Assembly (NCBI GenBank): GCA_963696315.1
Contig: CAVOJU010000032.1
Location: 58,395 to 122,394 of the forward strand
Source: CAWKEY01 sp963696315
Lineage (GTDB): Bacteria > Pseudomonadota > Gammaproteobacteria > Methylococcales > Methylomonadaceae
Direction of reading: 5' to 3'
Length of the DNA stretch: 64,000 nt
The notes beneath the pieces are model-generated. The model was not told the DNA's origin. It saw only the letters and a list, made by a program, of their open reading frames with translations, and searched no databases. Both the position numbers and the translations under genes were made by a program. This document shows, in pieces, positions 15,787-23,807 of the stretch; the first letter of the stretch is position 1; each line of letters begins with the position of its first letter.

Positions 15787-16260
15787 TTAGTCGGTGGCAG
15801 CGTTGTGATATTTTTCGATTAATCCGAGCGCTTTCTCGATGACTTTGTCGCTTTTATCGCGCAGATCCTCCAGGCTTGAGAAGCCGAAACGGTGGGTATC
15901 ACGCAAGATTTTATCGACTACGACTAATTTTCCGACCATGATTAACGCGCGGCCAAAGCCTTCGTGGCTAATATGAACCATAGGTGCAGCCATCAGGCCG
16001 GATTTTTTCTCAATGAGTGTCGCCAATGAGTTGTAATAGGCTTTTAAGCGGGCAATGGTAATTTCATCGGGATCGCCGATCACCGGAATGTTTTGTTTAC
16101 GCTCTTTAGTCAACACGATAGGATCGATGATTTTTGCTTCTGACCAACCCTCATAGGTATCGTAAGTATCAATCGCGCGTAATTGTTTAATCATATCTTT
16201 GACAATTTCAGAACCTAGATTGATATCGTCTTCTTCAACGACTAATGTGGCAGTGGCCAT
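15787..16260 (-). CDS. NifX-associated nitrogen fixation protein (DUF269)
   Basis: A 157-residue protein of the DUF269 family that follows nifX in diazotrophs. Typical stretches are EIVKDMIKQLRAIDTYDTY, LLTKE-like VLTKERKQNIPVIGDPD, and the central LIEKKSGLMAAPMVHISHEGFG. The start at 16260 has a GGAG site upstream; a reading from 16302 would run into a repeat element. Its role is not known; co-occurrence points to FeMo-cofactor synthesis or storage. Confidence 0.92.
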   Translation of the reverse strand: MATATLVVEEDDINLGSEIVKDMIKQLRAIDTYDTYEGWSEAKIIDPIVLTKERKQNIPVIGDPDEITIARLKAYYNSLATLIEKKSGLMAAPMVHISHEGFGRALIMVGKLVVVDKILRDTHRFGFSSLEDLRDKSDKVIEKALGLIEKYHNAATD

Positions 16261-16287
16261 TTTGTTTTCTCCGTTATAAAAAGTGAG

Positions 16288-16348
16288 TAGTAGGGTACGC
16301 ATTACGTACCATTTTCAAAGTCATACAAAGGCACGCGGTGCGTACCCC
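16288..16348. repeat. GGTACGC-type inverted repeat between nifX and DUF269
   Basis: Two 21-base arms (16288-16308 and 16328-16348) of the form GTRGGGTACGCAYYRCGTRCC face each other across 19 bases; five positions differ, all transitions. Copies of such GTACGC palindromic elements are dispersed in many genomes. Within the nif transcript it would fold into a hairpin between nifX and the DUF269 gene and could affect mRNA stability or relative expression. Confidence 0.7.
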
Positions 16349-16351
16349 ACA

Positions 16352-16783
16352 CTATTCATCCCAGCCCTCATCTTCCATCTTGCTAAAACGTTCGGGATCG
16401 GGACCTTTATTTTGATTAATCGCTTTTGCCAGCCAATTTGAAGGCCCGGCTTTCATTTCATTTTGCAGATCAACAATCAGGTCTTTGATCTTGCTGCCTT
16501 CATGCACCTTGACAGGCTGTATGTTTTTGGCAATTAGCTGGTTAATAGCCGAGCCGCCAATGGCCTGGCAGTACACCGCCGCACAGCCGCCCAGTAAGTC
16601 AATCTTGACGGACAGCTTGTCTTCATTGCCGTCCTGGCTGAGTTCGCCAAACTGGGCGGCTTCCAGCAGTTCGGAATTTTCCATATCGACCGCATAGACC
16701 GCGAAGGATTTGGCTGAACCAAAATGCTGATTGACCGTTTCCATATCGGTCGTGGCAAAAGCTACTTTTAATGCTGTTTCCAT
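16352..16783 (-). CDS. nifX: nitrogenase cofactor carrier NifX
   Basis: Carries NifB-co or the VK-cluster between NifB and NifEN during FeMo-cofactor synthesis. The 143-residue protein has the family features: KVAFATTDMETVNQHFGSAKSF at its start (shortened: VNQHFGSA), DKLSVKIDLLGGCAAVYC and IGGSAINQLIAKNIQPVKV. The ATG at 16783 has AGGGGA upstream and is preferred over 16837, which would overlap nifN. It is the third gene of nifENX. The cofactor-binding NifX fold is shared with NafY at 7.6 kb. Confidence 0.93.
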   Translation of the reverse strand: METALKVAFATTDMETVNQHFGSAKSFAVYAVDMENSELLEAAQFGELSQDGNEDKLSVKIDLLGGCAAVYCQAIGGSAINQLIAKNIQPVKVHEGSKIKDLIVDLQNEMKAGPSNWLAKAINQNKGPDPERFSKMEDEGWDE

Positions 16784-16827
16784 AAATCCCCTTTTATCAG
16801 TAGATTGCACAACGTGCATACGCCGGG

Positions 16828-18225
16828 TTAATGACATGACAGCGGAGTGTCGGTAAGTTCGCTGGCCGGTTTTTGGGCATAGACCGAACGATAAACCGGA
16901 ATTTCTTCATGTGAATAATTGATGACCAGGTTGGCCAGATCAAACAGTGTCTGCCGGGTACCGCGATAGCCGATCCAGGTTTTTTGATAGCCGCCGATAA
17001 TGTCGTATAACGGAAAACCGGCTCTTAAAATAGGTGTGCCCAGTCTTTCAGCCGTATCAACCGCATGGGAATTGCCAATCACGAGTTGCACCTTGTTGGC
17101 CTTGCCAATAAGTTCCATATCTTCAAGATCGCCAATTTTGATGGTAGCGACCGGAATGCGCGCCAGCAAGGGCACGTTGCAGGAGGTGACGGCGGCGATC
17201 ACTTCCGCGCCCATTTCCTGAACCAGATCAACAAAGGCATTGAGCAAATCCGCATCCGCGGCAATGGCAATCCTTAACTGACCCAGCATAAAATGCGTGT
17301 CCAGCATGGCGTCCTGTAATTGCGAGCGTTGCCGTTCAATGCGCTCAGGCACATCAAGGCCGCTGATTTTGGCTAATGCGCACATCAGCGCATCATTGGC
17401 TTTTAAGCCGTAAAGATGATCAATGCTATAGGTCGGTACGCCGGTTTTTTCTTCCAGCAATTCCGCCGCTTTGGCAAGCGATGGGCCGATAACCACCGTC
17501 GCCAGGGCATCGCCCAGGGTCGCCATTTCAGATAGGGGCGTTCCGCCGATAGTCACGGGACTGAAGTCTTCATCGGTCAAACAGCCATCCAGTGAATCGG
17601 AAATATCGGGTACAAAAACCGGTCTGAGCTGGAATTGTTCAAAAATATCCCGAAGCGCTTCCAGGTCGCCCGGTGTTAACATGTAATTGACCAATACATT
17701 AACCTGGCGTTTGCGTTTGCCGGGATAAGTGCCGGCGTCTTTGGCATCCGGCACTAACGCACGAATAATTTCGGTGACTGTCGCCGCAAAACCCGTTTCA
17801 ACGCTGCCGGTAAAGTCAGGGGTATTGACTGCGACGACGGCAACATCGGCAAATTCCGGATTAGCTTCCCTGAACTCCCTGACATTCCGTTGCACATCGC
17901 AGCCTTGCGTTTCCGCCAGGCCGGTAGTCAAAATGGTAATCAGGGCCGGTCGGGATTTTTCGGCAATGGTTTTAATGCCTTCAACTACATTTTCGTCTGC
18001 GCCCATCACCGAACTGCCCTGATCCATTGCCGTGCTTTGCAATGGAATAGGTTCTCTGAAATGGCGTACAAAAAATACTTTGGCAAATGCGGTGCAGCCT
18101 TGCGATCCGTGTAGCATGGGCATGGCACGGTTAAAACCCAGCGTCGCCAGCGAGCCGCCGATCGGCTGGCTGGCTTTCAGCGGATTGACCGAAAGCGCCT
18201 TGTTTCTTTTCAGGATGTCAGCCAT
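16828..18225 (-). CDS. nifN: FeMo-cofactor scaffold subunit NifN
   Basis: Beta-like subunit of the NifEN scaffold where the FeMo-cofactor precursor matures. The 465-residue product begins MADILKRNKALSVNPLKASQ and has the NifK/N landmark PMLHGSQGCTAF with its cluster cysteine, then TTGLAETQGCDV. Its start codon lies inside the end of nifE with an eight-base overlap (18218-18225), which shows coupling and rules out a longer reading from 18288. Length agrees with other NifN proteins. Confidence 0.95.
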   Translation of the reverse strand: MADILKRNKALSVNPLKASQPIGGSLATLGFNRAMPMLHGSQGCTAFAKVFFVRHFREPIPLQSTAMDQGSSVMGADENVVEGIKTIAEKSRPALITILTTGLAETQGCDVQRNVREFREANPEFADVAVVAVNTPDFTGSVETGFAATVTEIIRALVPDAKDAGTYPGKRKRQVNVLVNYMLTPGDLEALRDIFEQFQLRPVFVPDISDSLDGCLTDEDFSPVTIGGTPLSEMATLGDALATVVIGPSLAKAAELLEEKTGVPTYSIDHLYGLKANDALMCALAKISGLDVPERIERQRSQLQDAMLDTHFMLGQLRIAIAADADLLNAFVDLVQEMGAEVIAAVTSCNVPLLARIPVATIKIGDLEDMELIGKANKVQLVIGNSHAVDTAERLGTPILRAGFPLYDIIGGYQKTWIGYRGTRQTLFDLANLVINYSHEEIPVYRSVYAQKPASELTDTPLSCH

Positions 18226-19615
18226 TTGCCACCTGCCTGCTTTTCCACGGTGCGGGCGCTCTAACGGCCTCCCATACCGGGCTTTCAATCGTCAATGCGA
18301 GTTGGCGTACCAGTTCCAGCATGCCTTGATAGCCTTCATAGCCGAATTCGCGTTCCTGATTAATATCCAGAAACGGCACCTTGGCTTTCAATGCCGTGTA
18401 CATATTGCGGCCGCCGGCGATCAGAATATCGGCCTGGTAATCGTGGACGATTTTCAGCAATGCCCTGGGGCTGCCGTCGTCGATCATCACCGTATCTTCG
18501 CCCATCAGTTCGCGGATTCTGGCCTTGTCTTCTTCGGTGGATTTCTTGGTGCCGGTGGCAACGACCACCATACCCAAATCCTGCAACGCGGAAATCACCG
18601 ACCAGCTTTTTACGCCGCCGGTAAACAACAGCACCCGTTTGCCTTTCAGACGTGCTTTCCACGGCTCCAGTTCTTTTCTGACCCGGGTTTCTTCACGCAG
18701 TATCAGCGCTTCTGTGCGTTCAATTAGATCAGCATCGTTAAGCGCTTTGGCGAAATCCCTTAACGCCTGGCTGGTGTCGGTAATGCCGTAAAAACTGCCT
18801 TCAAACCAGGGCGTACCGTATTGTTGCTGTAACTTGCGGGCGACATTCACCATCGCTTTTGAGCATACCATCATATTGACTTCGGCTTTGTGCATGGTTT
18901 GTACTTCACGGAAGCGCGCATCGCCCGACAGCGTACATAACACCCGCAAACCCAATTCATCCAGCAGCGGCAGCACATGCCAGAATTCACCGGCAATGTT
19001 GTATTCGCCAATCAGATTAACGTCATGGATTTTTATTTCTGCGCGTTGAACAGTTAAAGGCAAGGGGTCAGGATCACGGGTACCGATCACATGTTTAACC
19101 ATCGCATCACCGGCGATGCGGTTGCCCAGATTCTTGGTGCCGTAAAATCCGGCGCTATCAATCGGCACCACCGGCACGCCCCAGCGCTCCTGGGCATTTT
19201 TGCACACGGCATTAATGTCATCGCCAATCAACGCCGGTACGCAGGTGTTATAAACAAATACGGCGGGAGGGTGATAAGTGTCGATGGCTTGTTTGATGGC
19301 ATGGAACAATCGCTTTTCCGCGCGGCCCATGATGATGTCTTGTTCGGTTAAATCGGTGGTCATGCCGATGCGGTATAAATCCGCTCCGGAAGACCGCGTA
19401 CCCCGGTTATCCCAGGAACTGCCTGCACAGGCGATTGGCCCGTGGACGATATGCGCGACATCGGCAATCGGCAGCAAGGCAATCTGCGCCCCGTCAAAAG
19501 CACAGCCGCCCGCCGAAGCCCCCGGTTTGGGTTTGGCACAACCGGACTTTTCCTTCTTGTTATGCTCACAGGCCGGTTCGTCCAGCAGCGCGGCAATGTC
19601 TTTTGTTGATTTCAT
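18218..19615 (-). CDS. nifE: FeMo-cofactor scaffold subunit NifE
   Basis: Alpha-like subunit of the NifEN complex, homologous to NifD. The 465-residue protein shows a cysteine-rich N-terminal section (EHNKKEKSGCAKP, ASAGGCAFDGAQIAL), the cluster-binding HGPIACAGSSWDNRGT, and VYNTCVPALIGDDINAVC. The conserved cofactor-pocket region IHDVNLIGEYNIAGE follows. A sigma-54 promoter with an exact -24/-12 element lies about 40-55 bases upstream and a NifA-type site further up. It heads the longest nif operon in the window. The ribosome site is weak. Confidence 0.96.
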   Translation of the reverse strand: MKSTKDIAALLDEPACEHNKKEKSGCAKPKPGASAGGCAFDGAQIALLPIADVAHIVHGPIACAGSSWDNRGTRSSGADLYRIGMTTDLTEQDIIMGRAEKRLFHAIKQAIDTYHPPAVFVYNTCVPALIGDDINAVCKNAQERWGVPVVPIDSAGFYGTKNLGNRIAGDAMVKHVIGTRDPDPLPLTVQRAEIKIHDVNLIGEYNIAGEFWHVLPLLDELGLRVLCTLSGDARFREVQTMHKAEVNMMVCSKAMVNVARKLQQQYGTPWFEGSFYGITDTSQALRDFAKALNDADLIERTEALILREETRVRKELEPWKARLKGKRVLLFTGGVKSWSVISALQDLGMVVVATGTKKSTEEDKARIRELMGEDTVMIDDGSPRALLKIVHDYQADILIAGGRNMYTALKAKVPFLDINQEREFGYEGYQGMLELVRQLALTIESPVWEAVRAPAPWKSRQVANG

Positions 19616-19654
19616 GGATGCTTATACCAAATGGCTTTGTTTATATCTGGTACA

Positions 19655-19669
19655 GCAACCATTGTGCCA
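19655..19669 (-). promoter_or_regulatory. sigma-54 (-24/-12) promoter for nifE operon
   Basis: Minus-strand TGGCACAATGGTTGCT is a full match to the sigma-54 consensus, with TGGCAC and TTGCT and the correct ten-base spacing between GG and GC. The transcript would begin about 28 bases before the nifE start codon. Confidence 0.88.
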
Positions 19670-19713
19670 TGTTTTATAGCATTGATTTTATTGGCTATTG
19701 ATAGGAAAGGTTT

Positions 19714-19729
19714 TGTAGGAAAGCTTACA
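19714..19729. promoter_or_regulatory. NifA-type upstream site (TGT-N10-ACA)
   Basis: TGTAGGAAAGCTTACA fits TGT-N10-ACA exactly. It lies only about 45 bases upstream of the -24 element of the nifE promoter, closer than the usual 80-150 bases, so its use is plausible but not certain. Confidence 0.55.
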
Positions 19730-19877
19730 AAGCGGGTGGATGGATAGAACAAGCAGGCTGATAGTGGAGCAATATTGACGACGCAGAAGAACTCTGTTTA
19801 ATCTGCGAATCTGTGGCGGTTTATTTTTCACGCGAGAAATTATCGATAGCTAATCAACAGACTGGCTACCAACTCAA

Positions 19878-19910
19878 ACAGATAACATCCCTTTAAGGGA
19901 TGTTATCTGT
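19878..19910. other. perfect 33-base inverted repeat
   Basis: Two 16-base arms (ACAGATAACATCCCTT and its complement) pair perfectly around one central T. It lies about 95 bases past the end of the alpha-E gene and about 210 bases upstream of the -24 element of nifE. It could terminate alpha-E transcription, although no T run follows on either strand, or be a protein-binding palindrome. Confidence 0.6.
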
Positions 19911-20003
19911 TAAATCGCCCAACATTTATTGGAAGTCAACAAAGTCGAACTTGGTGTTGCTTTTCATGCAGAATCTCCGGTTTGACCCGTTATCCTCGAT
20001 ACT

Positions 20004-20975
20004 TCAATACTTCATTATCGGTTCAACATCTTGTCGCGGCGCGATAAATAAGCCTCGCGAATTTCCCGTCCCAACACGGCGGTATTTTTCAAAAAAATTG
20101 GTGAGATATTCGTGCAGACCTTGAGCAAACGCATCTTCGATACGGCCGAAATGCAGCGCAGCATGTTGTTCGCCGGCAAGCCGGCGCGCTTCCTGACCGG
20201 AGAAGCCATTGATGTCGATCAAGGCGGCTTCTACTTCGTTCATACAGGCATGCAGCGAGCGCGGCATGTCGTCTCTAAATATCAGTAATTCGCTGACCCG
20301 CTGCGGCGAAATGACATCGCGATATATTTTTTGGTAAGCTTCGAAAGCACTGACTGATTTCAGTAATGAACCCCATTGATAATAGTCAGCAGCGCCCCCG
20401 ATATCGTCCACGCTCGGCAGTAGGATGTGATATTTCACATCCAGAATGCGTGCGGTGTTATCGGCGCGTTCGAGAAAAGTACCCAGCTTGATGAAGCTGA
20501 GCCCAATATCCTTGATGATGGTTCCCAAGGTTACCCCGCGAAACAGATGCGAGCGATTCTTCACCCAATCGAAAAATTCCCGGTATTTTTCATCATCCAT
20601 TTGCCGCGGCAAGCGGTTGAGTTCCAGCCAAGTGTCGTTGATAACTTCCCACATTTCCGAGGTAATTGCACCGCGTACTGTGCGCGCATTCTCGCGCGCA
20701 AGCCTCAGGCAGCTATAAATGCTGGCCGGGTTGTCTGGATCCAATGCCATATAGTGGGTGACCGCATCGGCTCTGGCCAAGCCATGCTTGACTTCGTAAC
20801 CACCGGCGCAACCAGTTATATTCAGCGGCGCATACCACAAATAGGCCTCTGTGCCTTCAATATCCAGCGGCAGCAGCGATGTGCGGTGTGCCACATCCAG
20901 CACGCGCGCGGTGTTTTCGGCACGCTCGATATGACGTGCCATCCAAAATAAATTTTCCGCGGTGCGAGACAGCAT
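20004..20975 (-). CDS. alpha-E domain protein
   Basis: A 323-residue all-helical protein of the alpha-E family, starting MLSRTAENLFWMARHIERAE and repeating the same theme near residue 185 (SFIKLGTFLERADNTARILDV). These proteins almost always accompany a circularly permuted ATP-grasp enzyme, and together are thought to make an unknown peptide-like modification. The ATP-grasp gene ends three bases upstream here. No transglutaminase or protease gene, the other frequent partners, is present next to it. Confidence 0.9.
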   Translation of the reverse strand: MLSRTAENLFWMARHIERAENTARVLDVAHRTSLLPLDIEGTEAYLWYAPLNITGCAGGYEVKHGLARADAVTHYMALDPDNPASIYSCLRLARENARTVRGAITSEMWEVINDTWLELNRLPRQMDDEKYREFFDWVKNRSHLFRGVTLGTIIKDIGLSFIKLGTFLERADNTARILDVKYHILLPSVDDIGGAADYYQWGSLLKSVSAFEAYQKIYRDVISPQRVSELLIFRDDMPRSLHACMNEVEAALIDINGFSGQEARRLAGEQHAALHFGRIEDAFAQGLHEYLTNFFEKYRRVGTGNSRGLFIAPRQDVEPIMKY

Positions 20976-20978
20976 GAT

Positions 20979-22407
20979 TTAGTCCTCCAGTACCCAAGTG
21001 TCTTTGGTGCCGCCGCCCTGCGAGGAATTGACCACCAGCGAACCTTCGTGGAGTGCTACCCGCGTCAGGCCGCCTGGCACTATGCGCACTTCCTTGCCAG
21101 ACAACACGAACGGTCTCAAATCGACATGGCGCGGCGCTACGCCGGATTCCACCAGGGTAGGGCAGGATGACAATGCCAATGTTGGCTGGGCAATAAATTT
21201 GGCGGGTTCCGCCAGAATGCGTTGCTTGTAGGCGTCAATTTCGGCCTGCGAGCTGGTCGGGCCAACCAGCATGCCGTAGCCGCCCGAGCCTTGCACTTCT
21301 TTGACTACCAGCTCCGGCAAATGCGCGAGTACATAGCTCAAATCTTCAGGCTCACTCAAACGCCAGGTCGGCACATTGGACAGAAGCGGCGTTTCGCCGA
21401 GATAAAAGCGGATCATTTCCGGCACGAACAGATACGTGGATTTGTCGTCCGCCACGCCAGTGCCGACACCGTTGGCCAGTGCCACATTGCCGCTACAATA
21501 GGCATCCATCAAACCCGGCACGCCAAGCGTCGAATCGGGGCGAAATACCCGTGGGTCGATAAAATCGTCGTCCACCCGGCGGTAAATCACATGCACCTGT
21601 TGCGGACCTTCTGTGGTGTGCATGTAAACCTTCTGTTGATGCACGAACAGATCCTGGCCTTCGACCAGTTCCACGCCCATTTGACTGGCGAGGTAGGCAT
21701 GTTCGAAATAGGCGCTGTTATAGGAGCCTGGCGTCATCACGACGATGACGGGATAAGCGATATTCGGCGGCGCCGCTTCGCGCAGGGTATTGAGCAGCAT
21801 TTGCGGATAGTGTTCCACAGGCTCGACGGTATGTTTGACAAACAGTTCGGGAAATAAGCGCATCATGGTTTTGCGGTTTTCCAGCATATAGGAAACCCCG
21901 GACGGCGTGCGCAGATTGTCTTCCAGGACATAGAAATCGTTTTCCGCAACCCGCACCAGGTCGATCCCGGCGATGTGGGCATAAACCTGATTGGGCAGAT
22001 CGACACCCTGCATCTCGGGGCGATACAGCACGTTGTCCAGCACCTGATGAGCACAAATCACGCCGGCCTTGATGATTTCCTGCTCGTGATAAATATCATG
22101 CAGAAAGGCATTCAGCGCACGCACGCGTTGCTTGAGGCCGAGTTCCAGCCGCTGCCATTCCGCCGCACCAAAAATACGCGGCACAATGATCAAATGGGAT
22201 CAGGCGTTCCGTATCGTCCGTTTCGCCGTAGACCGCAAAGGTTACGCCCAGCCGCCGGAACAGCAACTCCGCTTCCGCGTTTCTGCGTTCCAGAGTGCCC
22301 TCGGGCAACTCTTTTAACCAGCTTGAGTAGCGTTCGTAAATATTACGAACTGCGCCATCGCCGGTGTACATTTCGTTAAAATGGTCTTTTAATTTTTTTG
22401 TATTCAT
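20979..22407 (-). pseudogene. circularly permuted ATP-grasp type 2 protein, frameshifted
   Basis: ATP-grasp ligase of the DUF404/DUF407 class, partner of the alpha-E protein. The N-terminal 70 residues (MNTKKLKDHFNEMYTGDG, FGVTFAVYGETDDTERLIPFD) lie in one frame and the rest (IIVPRIFGAAEWQRLELGL, IDLVRVAENDFYVLEDNLR, then KEVQGSGGYGMLVGP) in another. The break is at about 22190, inside IPFD-II; a loss of two bases explains it. The joined length of about 475 residues is normal. As elsewhere in this window, an indel error cannot be told from real inactivation. The reaction is unknown. Confidence 0.85.
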
Positions 22408-22591
22408 AATTAAACTTCAGCAAGAATCATTCCATAAGAATGTTGCGATATTATGAGGCGGTATAGCAACGTTGCCAGCAGTTATTGCACCAAATAAGCT
22501 CGTTGCTTAGTGATTACGCACCAATCTGGAAATTTTTAGGGGTGTGAGACTCCCTCGAGCTATGCTGCTTCCTCCTAAGGAACAGGTATGC

Positions 22592-22621
22592 CTGTGATCG
22601 GTGACACTGATCCGATCACAG
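22592..22621. other. perfect hairpin between glk and ATP-grasp genes
   Basis: Ten-base arms (CTGTGATCGG and its complement) around a ten-base loop. No T run follows, so it may be a Rho-dependent or processing structure, or an operator. It lies about 80 bases past the end of glk. Confidence 0.5.
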
Positions 22622-22698
22622 AGTCCGTACACAACTGCTTATGAGTGAAGTGAATTGGAACTTTAGGCTGGTGTAGGCAATACCGGGTGCTGCCGCGT

Positions 22699-23673
22699 TC
22701 ATAAGTCAAAATAGTGAATAGCGCCGATTAATGGCGTGCGTGGGTTTAATGATACCTTTACCGGGATTTTATCGAGCAAGGGGAGGAAACGGCCTTTAGC
22801 TTTAAACGCGTGGATAAAGGTGCCTGCCTGCAGGGCCGGTAATATTTTTGGGGCTATGCCCCCGCCAATAAAAATCCCGCCCGTGGCGAGTGATTTCAAT
22901 GCCAAGTTGCCTGTTTCAGCGCCATAGAGCTCAACAAAAAGCCTCACCGCTTCGCCACATAAAGCGTCCTTGCCGGCAACGCCCAGTCTTGAAATGATGG
23001 CATTTCTATCAATGCCGCTATGGGGGTCAGGAACATCAGGGCAGGGTGGTGCAAAACCCTCCTCGCAGAGAAAATCATACAGATGACTGAAGCCGATACC
23101 CGACAGGATACGCTCGTAGCTGACATGATCAGGGTATGTTTTTCTAAGATAAGCCAACAGCCTATCCTGTTGTGTATTGCGAGCGGCAAAGTCACTATGG
23201 CCGCCTTCGCTAGCCATAAGGTTGTGTTTGTTGCCGTCCCAATAAAGAATGGCTTCGCCCAGGCCCGTTCCCGCCGCAATGACGGCGATATTGCCAGACT
23301 GAGCTTCCGCATCAGGATTTAACTCTATCAGATCGGCTTCGGGCAGATACAACATGCCTAGCGCCATGGCTTCCAGGTCATTCAGGAGTTTGACTTTGGA
23401 GGTACCCAGTTTTATTTTCAGCGTTTCGGTATCCAGCAACCAGGGCAAATTTGTAGTGTGGCAACGCTGGTTGACGACCGCGCCTGCAACACCAAAACAT
23501 GCCGATTTGATACTCAGGTCTTTGGGTAAAAAGGCAGACAAAATATCATCAAATTCCGCGAATTGCCGGCTTGCATAAGTATGTTCCTGCAAGCATGTCA
23601 ATAAGCCATTGCTATCCCGGGCCAAAATGGATAACACCGTTTTTGTTCCACCTATATCGCCGGCTAGTATCAC
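22699..23673 (-). CDS. glk: glucokinase (Glk, ROK-unrelated bacterial type)
   Basis: Phosphorylates glucose with ATP in the cytoplasm. The 324-residue protein has the N-terminal phosphate loop LAGDIGGTKTVLSIL, the NDLEAMALG motif, the second loop VIAAGTGLGEA, EGGHSDFAARN, and GGIFIGGGIAPKI near residue 265, all in bacterial glucokinase order. It lies downstream of the phosphorylase-kinase-like gene on the same strand with 134 bases between, which links it to glycogen or glucan turnover. Confidence 0.92.
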   Translation of the reverse strand: MILAGDIGGTKTVLSILARDSNGLLTCLQEHTYASRQFAEFDDILSAFLPKDLSIKSACFGVAGAVVNQRCHTTNLPWLLDTETLKIKLGTSKVKLLNDLEAMALGMLYLPEADLIELNPDAEAQSGNIAVIAAGTGLGEAILYWDGNKHNLMASEGGHSDFAARNTQQDRLLAYLRKTYPDHVSYERILSGIGFSHLYDFLCEEGFAPPCPDVPDPHSGIDRNAIISRLGVAGKDALCGEAVRLFVELYGAETGNLALKSLATGGIFIGGGIAPKILPALQAGTFIHAFKAKGRFLPLLDKIPVKVSLNPRTPLIGAIHYFDL

Positions 23674-23807
23674 TGTGGTCTTCCGATTAATGATTGTTGA
23701 GTAGATGTATCAATGCATCAAGAACGCTATTGGCAACTTTGTGCGGCGGTAACCGGTAAAAAGTCTGCCATGCCAAGGATAAGTCCTCTTCGTAATCTTC
23801 ATGACTT

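Noticed and set aside
22420..22434. sigma-54-like TGGAATGATTCTTGCT upstream of the ATP-grasp gene
   Set aside because: The -12 element is only about 13 bases from the start codon, leaving no leader, and the -24 half is imperfect. GCACCAA half-sites near 22485 and 22521 keep it worth a look but not a feature.
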